This document shows positions 24,433 through 36,343 of a stretch of 64,000 bases of DNA, piece after piece (the stretch's first letter is position 1; every line of letters starts with the position of its first letter). The position numbers were made by a program, and so were the translations under genes. The notes below the pieces were generated by a model. That model saw nothing but the letters and a program-made list of their open reading frames with translations, was not told the origin of the DNA and did not search any database. Where the stretch lies: contig CAJFCV020000002.1 in NCBI GenBank assembly GCA_904066235.2, positions 9,610,001 to 9,674,000 on the forward strand. Reading direction: 5' to 3'. Origin of the DNA: Bursaphelenchus xylophilus (lineage: Eukaryota > Nematoda > Chromadorea > Rhabditida > Aphelenchoididae).

Positions 24433-25862
24433 ACAGGAAAAAACCGAGTTTTGTCTGGCCGACTCTCTTCAAGTTGCGCGATCTCTTAAAAAATGCGAAG
24501 AGATCCCAAAAATGACGATGAACTTGAGCTTTTTTGGGAGTAAAACTTTTGGAGAGTATGTGAGTTGCTCACAATTTCTATAATTATTTTTTTAAGAAAA
24601 CAAAAGCGCCCTATCTGGACATATTGTTAAAAAATCTATCTTACACTTGTGCCAGGTCCCTATCAAAAAAAAAACTTTCCAAAAACACACTTTACCCACT
24701 TTTGTTGACTACCGTCTACCCAAACCGACTGCAGGGTACAGACTCCAAATTCCAGAAGATTCTGCCCATCAATAAGTAATCAACAATTTACGAGACCGTT
24801 TTTTAAAATACACCAAAGGTCTCCGCCTAAACTGCAAGGTTACCCGGTGGTGCGACCAGAAAGATCTACGTGACCACAAAGATTTATGTGACCAAAAAAG
24901 TGGTGGAATGAAATCTGAGAAGACTGTAACGTCTGTGTTCTGTGGTGAATGAACCATTAGGCAAAGGGTCAAGTGAAGAAACACATAATTGATGACAGAT
25001 TGACAATTCAAAAGAAACTCGCGAAAGTGCAGAATTTACAACGAAAAAAGTCTTATGGCTAATGCACTTACAGACAGCGTCGACATGTGATTAGCTAAAA
25101 CAATGTTGAACTTTATACATATATAGTTACTTATACATATTATGCTATCATAAACTTTAATGATCAAGGATGAACATGAGAGATCAAGCTTTGGAAAGTT
25201 GTTTTTCAAGGTACCTGTACTGTTTAATGTTACAAAATATAGGATACGTAATCTCAAAATTGCAAGACACTCCGTATTTTAACCATCAAACTCCTGTTGT
25301 CATACAGAACTGCACAAAATTATAATATAATCGCACTTTAAAAATTGCTGTAACTTTTGTCGCCGTAAATAGAAATGTGCCATATTTGGCACCAAAACGT
25401 ATTAGTGTACAGTAAATGTTGTGACAAAAAATTGTTTCAAAATCTTTCTTCAATTTGATAAAAGGTTGAAAAAAACCAAATTTTGAAAGCTGGGAGAAGC
25501 TTTAATTATAAAAGTGGTAATCTTTTTCTGTGGCTGCCTTTATCAAGATTTTTAGATTCCAACAAGGTCTGGTCTTGATCTAGAAATTTTTTTGTAATTT
25601 ATGCACGAGATATTTAGATTACGCTTTGCAAGAACATTCACGAATATACGGCAGAAATTTCAGAAATTTCGCAAAACTTATTATGGCATCGGCATCACAG
25701 ATCTTCAGCCCTCTTTCTATTTATTAGTGATTGCATGGGTTCTACAAAAAAAAATCAATTTTCTCCGCGCAAGATTGGCAGAGACATGGCCAAACAGCGA
25801 GTTTTTCCCTACCACTTACTGAATTTCATGTACTCCCTCGGCGGCAAAGATTTTTCAGTATC
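24433..25862. other. Gene-poor region
   Basis: No supported exon. A family A interior remnant is visible at about 25600-25860. Confidence 0.35.
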
Positions 25863-26001
25863 ACCCTGTCCGGGAAGTAATGCGCACGTTGCTGCGCCGA
25901 TCATGGTGCTGAGATGTTGCCGCGACACAATTCATTTTCTCGGCAGCGATTTGATTTTCGATGCGACAGAGTGCTCGTTATTTTCCTGGTAGACTGATAT
26001 T
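25863..26001. mobile_element. Family C MITE, diverged
   Basis: Left end CCTGTCCGGGAAGTAATGCG, right end TTATTTTCCTGGTAGACTGA, with the shared ACAATTCATTTTCTCGGC interior. Confidence 0.55.
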
Positions 26002-26569
26002 TGCCTCTACAAAGCACCAGCAAAAAATTTAATCAAAGTAATATGTAGCTGACGGTCAGAGTTCGTGTAAAATTTTTTTTAATCCGAGCGTCGCTCTCCA
26101 AGTTAGTCCCCAATAGCATCAAAATCTGAGCCTTGCCTTCTGAGCATGTCCTCAACGAAATCTTAGCCCCTGAAGCCCGCAAAACAACCACTACCAAGAC
26201 GAAAGCAAGAAGCCTCCTCGAAGAACTCAAGGCTAGAAATGGGCTTGTGACAGAAGCCAAAGAAAACAAAAGTGTCAAATTCCGATTGAAGAGAGGGAAT
26301 TAAAACCCCCAACCTTTACTGCCAATCCAAATGGGCTGGAATTGAGATTGGTCGCCTTTAATGTGACCTGCAAACAATTGTAAATACAAGGAGCAACGGA
26401 ACCGGTGATAAACAACCAGATTCGTGAAGTTTAGCAAAGTTTTGAAAGGAAAACGGTGTATTAAAAAGTGGGATGATGTCGTAAAAAGTTTAAAGAAGAA
26501 ATTGTTGAAAAGGTTTGAGGGTAAAGTGCAAAGTTGCAAGGGGAAAATAGGGCAATAAAGTTTGGAGAG

Positions 26570-26620
26570 ACAAATCTAACAAAAAGTGCCTCAAAGTGAG
26601 GCACTTTTTGTTAGATTTGT
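26570..26620. repeat. Perfect 24-bp hairpin with 3-nt loop
   Basis: The left stem includes AACAAAAAGTGCCTCA and pairs without mismatch to TGAGGCACTTTTTGTT; the loop is AAG. It is not part of any repeat family I could trace in the window. Confidence 0.9.
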
Positions 26621-26998
26621 ATGATACCTAAAGCAAATTTTAGCTAATTTTTTATGGGATATACGTGATATCCCTAGCTCGCGCTTTGCAAAAACAAACG
26701 AGAGTTTTAGTTAATTTTAGTCAGAAACTTGGTCAAAGTTAGACACTTTTTGCGGGTTTTTGGCATAGAAATCTTTGTTTTAATTTCTACCGCAGAGGGT
26801 GACATGTCTAAAAAAATGAACTTTTTCCCCTTAAAATTGGCAAAGGTATGGGAAAACACACATATTCTTTCTCTGACCGCTCTCTGCATTTTGCATACTC
26901 TCTCATTTATTATACAAATTACCAAAGCTCTCATTGCAAAGCACAAAACAAAAATGTTTTGGAGCTGATACATACGTGGCCTAATATAGAAGATCATA

Positions 26999-27413
26999 TA
27001 AATCTGTCGGGAAAATAATGGGTTCCATGTCACTGCACCGATCGAGTCGCTGATGCCAAAAGCAGTTTTATTTTCATTTTCTCGGCGGCGGTGCGATTTT
27101 CGATGCAACGGGGTGCTTATCAGAGATTGCCACGGTCAAAATTCGGCTCCGGCTCCCGTGCAAAAAATTTTTTTAAAATATTTTCCCAAAAATAGACGTT
27201 ATTAGTGCCAGAGATCATACAAACAAGATCATGAAAATTTCACTTTTCTGAACGCTGAGAAGCCTGGCTCCGACTTTGGGCTCGGGAGCCGGAGCCGCAC
27301 CCAAAATTTCCGGCTCCGGCTCTCGGCTCGGAGCCGGAGCCGCTCAGAGCCGAGAGACGGCTCCGGAGCCGTGGCAATCTCTGCTGCTTATAATTTTCCC
27401 GACAGACTGATAT
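26999..27413. mobile_element. Family C MITE split by a hAT-like MITE
   Basis: Left part (ATCTGTCGGGAAAATAATGG, 26999-27120) and right end (ATAATTTTCCCGACAGACTG, up to 27413) belong to one family C copy that was interrupted by the element at 27121-27383. Confidence 0.8.
27121..27383. mobile_element. hAT-like MITE with GGCTCC-rich arms (family E), nested
   Basis: Ends CAGAGATTGCCACGG / CCGTGGCAATCTCTG. The flanking 8-mers GTGCTTAT and CTGCTTAT differ at one base, as expected of an aged 8-bp duplication. Inserted inside a family C element. Confidence 0.85.
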
Positions 27414-29613
27414 TCAAAATTTTGGAACACTCAAAGAGTTAGATTTTACAAAATTTTCATTAAAAACCAAAATTTTTAGCAAAATCTCACTGAAAATAAA
27501 ATAATTTCGCTCTCAGGAAGTCCTAGAAATATCATTGCTATCAAAACCTTCAAATTTTACATCTCGTTTCACATTTTTATACTGTCGAACACTTGGAAAC
27601 ACAAACCCCGTAAATGGAATCCAAAAATGTTTCTCCTCCCCCAAATTTTTCGCTGAATTCGGGAAATTCGTCAATAAATCATCGCTTCACTATTAATATC
27701 AGCTTGAAATTGTAAGAAAATTATACTCGTCGCTCTATTCTCCCAACAGAAAAGACGTTTCAGGGCGTTCGGTAAACTTCGTAGGAACGATGGGAGCCGC
27801 AAGAAAATTGTTTCACGAACGCTTTGAACAGTTGTAAAGAAAGTTGGGGAAGTGAATTGCAAGGAGGGGGAGTCGATTATTGGTTTGTCGGGAAAATAGT
27901 GAGCATAATGCGGCTGCACCGATCGATAGTTGAAGTGAAAAGCTATTTCATTTTGCGGCAACAAAATTCGTTTTCCCGGTGGCGATGCGACAATGCGGTA
28001 TGTATTATGGCTAGAACGACGCGGAATTTCAATTTATAATTTTGAAAAAAATTGGGCAAACTAAGGCTGAATTTCCTGATGGAACCGGGCAAAAATTAAT
28101 AGTACCAAGGTTGTTTAACATATATATAAGACATATATATAGTGTACTTGCCCGTTCGCAAAGTCGCTGGAGTTCGGCAGCGTGAACTGTGCGAAAACAA
28201 ATGTTTTCTTTGCACTGTGCAGTTTTTTGATTTTTGCACCGTGCACTAGGCTTTTTTGGGGTGCCGCTTGCACTCTGAATGTTTTGCACAGTGCAAAAAC
28301 CACTACGAATCTCAAAAAAAATAAGAATAATGTGCCCTAGAATGTGCGAAATTTATATTATAACACGCGACGGAAGCATAAAGTAATCGTTTTTTGTAAA
28401 CATTTTTGCCGTTTTTTAGCGCGTAACTTGAAAAAATCGTGGCCGATTTAAGGTCAATAGCATAATACATATTGATACAACAAAATTAATTCTTCCCATG
28501 CAAAATTCGTAAAGCCAATAGATTCGTATACTACATACTCTTTGACAAAAAGATCATTGCATATCCCGGCTGCGCTTCCAAACTTTGAGCTCAATTTTTT
28601 ATTAGTTAATACATGGTCAACAAAGACTTCGCTTCCCAGTTTAAAGAAAATTAAGCGCAATTGCTTTTTTGATGACGTTTTTCGTCAAAATTACCTCCAA
28701 AAGTTCAGAAAAGCAGACTTTTTTGAGGGTAAAATTAGTTGTAAAAACAACTAAAAAGTTTTCCAGACCAAACAAAGATTAACATTGTTTTTTCTCATCC
28801 TTTTCAGCCCAGTTGAAACTTCCTATTCTTCGCTGAACAGATTAAACAGCTCTCCCAAGTTCCTAGTGAACGGAAATTGCACTTGCGGGCAACGAAAAAT
28901 GGTGTAAAAATTTGTAACAATTGCCTGTTTTTGAGTCTGGATCTGCGGGGGCAGTGGAAAAATTGATTTTTCGGGTTGACTATCAATCAAAACACAATTG
29001 AGTTTTAAGAAAAATAAAAAAAATCAAAGTACGATTTTAAATTTTTTCCGAACTTTAAGTACAAGATATACATGAATGTAGACAGAGCATTAATCAATTT
29101 CTGAAAATTTTAATTCGCACTTTACAGCCGCAGACGAAATATTCAACGATCTTTGTTGAAATCTACGTAGAAAGAGTACGCAAAACGCGGAGAGCGGTCA
29201 GAGAGAAAAGCAGGTCGTATCTTCGCCAGTTCCATGAAAAAAAAATCTGTGAAAACGTTGGAACGACACAGTGACTGTGAAAAATGGGAGAGAAATACAG
29301 TGAAAAATGTAAAACAAAACATGACGATAAGAACGTCGAAACACAAAATTAATACTTGTTACTGCCCATTAAGGAAGCAAGAGCCAATTTTTGATCCAAT
29401 TTTGTGGGTTTTTTTTTAATTTTCTATGTTTTTTTCACTAATTTAGCACGCAAAGTACGTATTGGTTTTCAAAAATTTTAGCCCTCGCTTTACGCAGATA
29501 TACTAAACAACTTTTGTCGACGAGAGAGTGCGCAAAATGCGGAGGGTGACCACAGAACCAATCGCAAGCGGAGAATTAATCTATTCTTTATAGAAATAAT
29601 ACTATTTCGCTTA
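27414..29613. other. Gene-poor region with partial repeats
   Basis: Contains a partial family C copy at about 27884-28005, several GCACNGTGC motifs at 28190-28310 and family A remnants at about 29040-29220 and 29450-29560. A minus-strand frame at about 28822-28980 (including FPLPPQIQTQKQAIVTNFY, ending in TAG) reads like a terminal exon after a TTGATAG acceptor, but no partner exon was found. Confidence 0.35.
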
Positions 29614-30061
29614 CAAGGGAAGTGCTCCAAGTGCGACGCTCAGATTTTGATGAAACTTGGCACAAATTTAGAATAATTTTTTCTAAGATGTATGCGGGAA
29701 TCCTAGCTCGCGCTTTGCAGAAACAACCGAAATTTTAGATCGAATGTCGGCGAAAATTTAGGACTTTTTGCCGAATTTCGGCACGAAAAGTTTCGTGCCT
29801 ATTTCTACCGTAAACGATAATGTTTCCACAAAAAATCAAATTTTTCCGCACGAAACTGCCAAATCTATCGCCAAAAAGCGTTTTTCTCTCTGACCGCTCT
29901 CCATGTTTAGCGTGCTCTCTCGGCAGAGAAAATTCTTCGATATCTCGGCGGCGCCCGCAAAGCGCGAGCTAAAACTTTCAGGAATTGATATTTAGTCCAT
30001 ATCCGACGTGTGTGCAAATTTTAAAGAAAATCTGAGCGTCTCACTTGGAGTACTTACCCTG
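29614..30061 (+). mobile_element. Family A MITE
   Basis: Forward copy, ends CAAGGGAAGTGCTCC / GGAGTACTTACCCTG, TTA on both sides. Confidence 0.9.
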
Positions 30062-30963
30062 TTAGATTCAAGGTTCAAACTATTTCATGCCCAAACTGGA
30101 AAAAAGTCATCAAATTTCGATTAACTCTTGACCGAAAAATCATCGTTTTTTCTGCAAAGAGTACGTCAAAAATCAACAATATGTCATAGAAAACTATAGT
30201 CTTACTTTACGCCATCTTTCACCAAAAAACCAAAGAGTTGTACTAAAAAAAATTTTCGCTTTCTAGACAAAAAGTTCGTCACAAGATGACAAATCAACGC
30301 GAACATTCCACAACATTCCAAACACCTATTTTTACTTTAAAACCATAGGCCAATTACTCATCGTTCAGTTACTCTCCGTCCAACCGTCCCCACTCTTCCC
30401 CCCGCTTCCAATGACTCAAAACGCCGAGGAAACGACGACTCCGTAAAAGGCAATAAAAGTTGGGGAACGAATTCAACTTCGATTCGCAGTGATCTGTTTT
30501 CGAAAAAAGGCCATTGCGGGTAGTTTGTGATTACAGCCAAATTTTTTAACAAGGCCGATTTCATCGACGGAACCAGAGTTCAAGCGACGGCCCTTTTCGA
30601 AAACACAAACCAAAACATAGGAATTGTTGTGGTGGAGAAGTTACCAGTCATTTCAGAGAATTTCATTGCGCAATCTCTGCGGGATGACGTGCAGTTTTTG
30701 AAAAAGTACTTTTGAAACTTTTTTGAAGTGATTAAATTTTAACTGTAAGTAACTTGTACCATAAGAAGACCGTATTTTACTATTTTACCTAGGATCTGTG
30801 CAAAAAACAACCTCTTTTTTGTTTTTTTTACTTTTTTGGCCCCCAATACCGACGCTAAGATTTTGATTGGTCTTGGAAAAAATTAAGACTAGACTTTGTA
30901 AACGGATATCATGCGTATTGCAAAATCAACCGAGATTTTTCGTCCGAAACCAGCTCAAAAATA
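30062..30963. other. Spacer with a coding-looking fragment
   Basis: After an ATTACAG at about 30534-30540 a frame runs to TGA at 30713-30715 and includes ADFIDGTRVQATALFEN and VVVEKLPVISENF. Amino-acid composition is protein-like, but the family is not recognised and no partner exon was found. It could be an orphan exon or a pseudogene piece. Confidence 0.3.
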
Positions 30964-31651
30964 CAGGGTGCGGCAATTTTTCGGCCGGATTTTAATTGGC
31001 CATAACTTTTTTAAGTGTTTGGGCAAATGTTAAAATTCTTTTTTTCCCTGAATCCATAGTCAACCCCATTTTGTTTAATACCAAATATGTTATACCCGTT
31101 TATTAGACTACAGTAAAAATTCAAGACAAAGAAAAAGCTCTAATTTTCATAGCTGACAATGGAATTACCCCTAGTGCGACTCTCAGATTTTCTTTAAATT
31201 TTGCACATGGGCCGGACATAGGCCACACATCAATTCCTGAAAGTTTCAGCCCGCACCTTTCAGGGGCGACCAAGATATTCAACGATTCTTTGCGGTCAGG
31301 AGGGCACATGAGTGGTCACACAGAAAAACTTTTTGGCTATATCTTCGCTAGTTTTGTGCGGAGATTTTGTGGAAACGGTATTCTCCATGGCATGAACAGG
31401 CATGAAACTTTGTACGACAAAATTCGTCAAAAAAGTCGTTTTTTCTGGCGATTTTCACACACGCCGAAAAAGCAGAGAAAACGGCCGAAAGGCCAATAAC
31501 TATGAACTAGGTCCCTGTATTTATAACATATTTGGTATTAAACAAAATGGGGTTGTCTGAGGATTCAGGGAAAAAAAGAATTTTAACATTCAGATAAAAA
31601 CTAAAAAAGTTATAGCCAATTCAAATCCGGCCGAAAAATTGCCGCACCCTG
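30964..31651. mobile_element. Tc1/mariner-like element (family I) with nested family A copy
   Basis: Ends CAGGGTGCGGCAATTTTTCG and its complement lie between TA dinucleotides. The arms are about 130 bp (to about 31095 and from about 31515). The interior is mostly a diverged reverse family A remnant (about 31150-31500). No transposase frame. Confidence 0.75.
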
Positions 31652-31955
31652 TAAACTTTCTTTTGTTAGGAAAGTTGAAAATTTTGCGAATCCGTAAAAA
31701 ATGTCATCCTTGCTTCTGACGGCGACATTTTTGCAAATAATCTACTTTTCCGCATGAAATTTGTGGACCTGCGGCAAATCGCGTTTTTCTCTCTGGCAAT
31801 AAATCCCATTTCGCCTACTCTCCCATCAGCAAACACCTTCGAATACCTCGACGTTCAAATGTGAGCCACAATTTTCAGAAATTGTAATGCGGCTTATTGT
31901 TAGGCGCTACAAAAAGGACTCATCAAACGGAAATACCGAATTTCTTATATACTTA

Positions 31956-32397
31956 CAGGGGAAGTACCCCAAGTGCGACGCTCAGATTTTCTTTAAATTT
32001 TGCACACACGTCGGGTATGGACTAAATATCAATTCCTGAAAGTTTTAGCTCGCGCTTTGCGGGCGCCACCGAGATATCGAACGATTTTTGCCGCCGAAAG
32101 AGCACGCTAAACGTGGAGAGCGGTCAGAGAGAAAAGCGCGTTTTGGCCATAACTTTGGCAGTTTCGTGCGGAAAAATTTGATTTTTTGTAGAAACATTAT
32201 CCTTGAAATAGGCGTCAAACTTTTCGCGCCGAAATTCGGCAAAAAGTCCTAAATTTTCGCCAAATCTCGATCTAAAAATCTCGGTTGTTTCTGCAAAGCG
32301 CGAGCTAGGATTCTCGCATATATCTTAGAAAAAATTATTCTAAATTTGTGCCAAGTTTCATCAAAATCTGAGCGTCGCACTTCGAGTACTTCCCCTG
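31956..32397 (-). mobile_element. Family A MITE
   Basis: Reverse full-length copy, ends CAGGGGAAGTACCCC / CGAGTACTTCCCCTG, TTA on both sides. Confidence 0.9.
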
Positions 32398-33419
32398 TTA
32401 GTTCAGTTTTTTTCATTACATAAACAGTACTTTGTTTGAAAAAATTATGTTTAAAAAATGACGTCAAACTATCGGGCCGAGCTTCGGCAATTTTGAAAAC
32501 CGGCCAAGCCTACTTTTCATCGGGCAGGGCTTTGGGCCCCGAGGTACTTCACGCCCCGCCCGGTAGTTATGCCTGCTTATATAAAAATTTTCGGGCAGCA
32601 AAAAATTTTACAAGACAGTACGAGATTTTTTCTAGAACCCCAAGGCTACAAAATTGTAATTTTAAGAGTTTTTTTCGGAGCTAATCCCAAGTTGTTCCAC
32701 CAACAAGCTAGCGGGGACTCCGGGGACCACCCTGTATGTTTTATGCCTACAACGACTACTCTCCCAGCTTGAACTAAATATAGCCTTCCTATTCGACAAG
32801 ACACGGTAGAGTTTCCATCCCAACGGTCCAATCATTAGCCTTCGCTTCATAGCCCTTTCTTACTGTAAATTAAGTCATCACGAAGAATTGGAATGATGAA
32901 TTGCCCGAATTCCTTCTGTTTTCACTTTTCTGTAACCGGGAAGTGAATAGAGAATTTCTTCACGACAAAGTTAGGGCTATAGATACAGTAAGACAAGGGA
33001 GAAAACAGCAAAGAACGGGCTCAATAATTTTGAGGATTGTAAACAGTGTCTATCGAAGGAAGAAAGTCAATTACAAAAAAAGTTATTTTAGGGTTATTGT
33101 GGACTGTCTTTTTTTAATTTTTTAGGTTTTAGAAATAAATGAGTCCAAAAATAGCAGCCGTATTTTACAAATCAAAATCTTTTGTTTTTCTTTTGAAATT
33201 TGAGCTACTATTCATGAATTCATTCAGCAAACTTTGATGTATACAGCTTTTTGCAGGAGCAGCCAAGATATCAGCCTGTCGGGAAAGTAACGAGCACTTT
33301 TTCTCATCGAAAATTACATGAAAAGATGCAGCCTTTCTTGCCGGTGAACATTGTTGAATATCTCAGCTGTTCTGTAAGCAAAATGCTAAAATTTCCACAA
33401 ATAAATCGATGGTCTAGAC
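32398..33419. other. Gene-poor region
   Basis: A GC-richer patch at 32465-32570 resembles decayed element arms. A fragment of family C is at about 33274-33320. No gene seen. Confidence 0.35.
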
Positions 33420-33576
33420 ATGAGTCTGTCGGGAAAATAACGAGCACACTGTCGCATCGAAAATCGCATCGCCACCGAGAGAACGAATTGTGTCGCGGCA
33501 AAATCAAATTGCTTTTCACCTCGGCGACACGGTCAGCGTAGCGACATTGTGCTCATTATTTTCGCGACAGACTGAT
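33420..33576. mobile_element. Family C MITE
   Basis: Well preserved copy: GAGTCTGTCGGGAAAATAAC left, TTATTTTCGCGACAGACTGA right, with GAGCACACTGTCGC mirrored as GCGACATTGTGCTC. Confidence 0.8.
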
Positions 33577-33967
33577 ATTTGACGATCATTTTAGCGAGAG
33601 AGACCGTAATTTTGAATAATTGGACCGATGACAAACGAATTTTGGCAGTAAGATTATGCGTTTAGCTAGAAAAAAATTGTTTTTTTTTGTGGAAATTTTT
33701 ATTACTCTTCGGTTGAAATAGATTTTTAGAAACTTTTGTACAAATCTATGAGTCAAATTTTGAGGTAGCTCCCTTAAAAAAATAAATCCTTATTTAAGCT
33801 ATTCTAATTTTTTAATGGCTTACAAATCACTTCTCAAACTTTATACAGATTCTTTTTGTGGAAAAATCTATTACTCCTCGGTTGAAATATAGATTTGTAG
33901 AAAGTTTTTGACAAATCTATGAGTCAAATTTTGTGGCAGCTAAGGAAATTTTGCCATTGTTTGGGCA

Positions 33968-34092
33968 TTTTCACCCCTAAAACCCTAAAATGGGCAGCTA
34001 AGATTTGATATATCCTTGATCAGCACATTTTTTCTGATTTTTTGAGATATGTCCCGTCAAAAAGTAGAGCCCTCATAAAAGTACTTTCCTTG
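33968..34092. mobile_element. Family B MITE, solo right arm
   Basis: Only the right arm is present (TGGGCAGCTAAGATTTG through AAAGTACTTTCCTTG, followed by TAA). No left arm was found nearby. Confidence 0.7.
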
Positions 34093-35267
34093 TAAGACGT
34101 TCTCATATTTCCATGACTTCCAAATAATTTCTCAGACTTTATCCAAAGGCTACACCCGATTTTAAACGCAATAAAAATCATCCTCAAAGCCCCGTTCCAA
34201 TTTTATTCCCCCCCCCCTCCCCCCAAAAAAATTTCCTTTGACTCACCCCGTTCCATTACGATATAACCCGAGCCTCCAGACCCAGTAACCCACCCGAGAC
34301 CCTCTTCAAAAACAACCTCCATCAACCATTGCGAAACAATTCCCAGGAGCAAAACAGCTTACAAAACAATAAAACGTAAAGAAGTTTCGGGATTCGGACC
34401 TTCACCTTGAAGTGCACTCAGAACGAACTGCACAATTATCTTATGACAATTTTACCTTGTTTCAAATTGCCTTTGAGTAAACTCGCGCAATAGTTGCGGG
34501 GCAATCAGCTGCAAGAAATGGAATTGAATTTTTTGGGGAAGAAAGTGCTAAAGTTGAAACGTATAAAAATAATGATTTACTGAGTGATGTCTGGGGGTCT
34601 AAGCGGTCAAAAAATCAGACAACAGACTATTACTAGATAGGGAATTTTATTTGAGGGGTGAATTTCTCTCTCCAGACATTAATTTTTCCATAACGAACAC
34701 TTTTTTACGGCCAACTGGTACTAAACCTAGCCTAAAATAAGGTCGATTCTCTCAACCATAGCAATCCCTACTGGCAAAACAGATAATAACACTGTATTCT
34801 ACGACTCTTAAACTCCATTAAAACCGTAATCACCAAAAATATTATCCAATAGTTACCACACAACAGCCAAAAAACAAACAGCATCTAAAGTCACCTAAAA
34901 TAAGGTCTTTCCACTCAAACCCCCCAAAATTTCTGACAATACCCACTCCAAAGCAAATTACAAACAACCCCAAAGATGTACCTTTGAATACGCTTGAAGA
35001 ATTATTATAATAAAAAACAAAAAAACCCGGATTTCAAGTGTTTTTCACCTCGATTACCCAATTTTTCGGAGAAAACTGGCTGAAAAGGGTGGAAATATGT
35101 TCCATCAAGCTGTGAGAGGATTATATTACACAATAATACGTCCGTCTACTGCTATAAACATTTATGTAACAGTAATAATTAATTGTATTAGCTATAAAAA
35201 TGAGGTAGATAAGAAAATATTAGATAAAACGTAAAGTAATGTTAAAAATTCAAAGTGTGAGTGAGAG
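34093..35267. other. 3' flank of the EGF-type gene and spacer
   Basis: AT-rich; no supported exon. Includes a C-run at about 34206-34224 and short repeated CCTAAAATAAGGTC strings near 34729 and 34899. Confidence 0.35.
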
Positions 35268-35959
35268 TTATACCGTAAAAACTGACGACCTCGACGTTTG
35301 AGCTGATCCATCCGTGGACAACGGCCGGGTACTGATGAATGTTACTGTCTCGTTGTCTTGTCGATCTCTGCTGCAAGAAGAAGGTAAATTGAGGGAAAAT
35401 CAAAATGAAACGTAAGTCAAAATAGTTGTCAAAGGAAGAAAAGAGAATGTTACAGCTGAATCAAACAAAAAACCGGCAAAAAAGAGCACATGTTTGATGT
35501 ATTCAACAATTTTCATCTTATTTTAGGTACAATACTCAAAAATTTGGGAAAGGATTTTTCTTTTCTCAAAATTACTGCCAAAAACCACCGTAGCTAAAAG
35601 AACACACCCTCTTCTTTCCTCTGTAGCCCTCTTACTCCATGCTTCCACCTAAAAATCAACAGAAAAACATCAAAAACTTACCTTCTACATAAATACCAAA
35701 GGCACCCCATCGAGACGATTATAAACGCGACCAACAACATCGACAATACCATGTACTGTCTAACTGGTGAGTCCAATCCGACTGTTGCGAACCCGTAGAC
35801 GTTGGGATTCAACGTGTTCTGACATCGCGGGCCGGAGAAGTTGACTTGACATTGACAGAACGGTGCGAACCCTCCTTCGCTGGTGGAATCGGCCAAGCAA
35901 CGCCCGCCGTTGAGGCAGTAATACTCGTCGAATGGTGGTGGACAGTCAAAGGTCGGCAT
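35268..35959 (-). CDS. EGF-family membrane ligand (lin-3/spitz type), 5' end unresolved
   Basis: Minus-strand exons 35682-35959 and 35268-35370 join in frame. The first encodes one EGF repeat with six cysteines in the ligand-type spacing, beginning CPPPFDEYYCLNGG and ending with CQCQVNFSGPRC; this is close to Drosophila Spitz-class and LIN-3-type EGFR ligands. A short juxtamembrane stalk, a transmembrane segment (VLSMLLVAFIIVSMGCLWYL) and a basic CRRSRDRQ stop-transfer follow, then a 40-residue cytoplasmic tail ending FTV. The only in-frame Met is at 35959, giving 126 aa without a signal peptide. The EGF frame is closed by TGA a few codons upstream, while another frame is open there (ARSRAQLKTKK), so a missed upstream exon or a frameshift is likely. 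Its start lies about 380 bp after the KLHL18 stop on the same strand. Confidence 0.75.
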
Positions 35960-36343
35960 GTCGTGCAATTTTGCATCTTTCGGCCGTCAATTTCGGTGAA
36001 ATTACATTTTTTCGTTTTGAGCTGCGCCCTAGACCTTGCAAGCTGCGAATTCAAATCTCGCAAAAATGTTACAGTAACTTTAATTGAAACAATTTATTGA
36101 TAGAGATGATAAAAATGCATTTGCTAGGAAATATTTCAACAATTTAAAACTAAATCCACTTAAAATATTTACAATTTTCTTCAAAAAGACCAGTTTTCAT
36201 CAAGATTCACTAGATCAAGGAAATTCCATGGAATGTTGGTTAGTAAATGCGATAATATGCGTTCTAAATTAAATAAACAACATTGAAAGACAATAAAAAA
36301 TGCGAAATCATAGTAAAGCAAAAAATTATTATATTACACTAGG

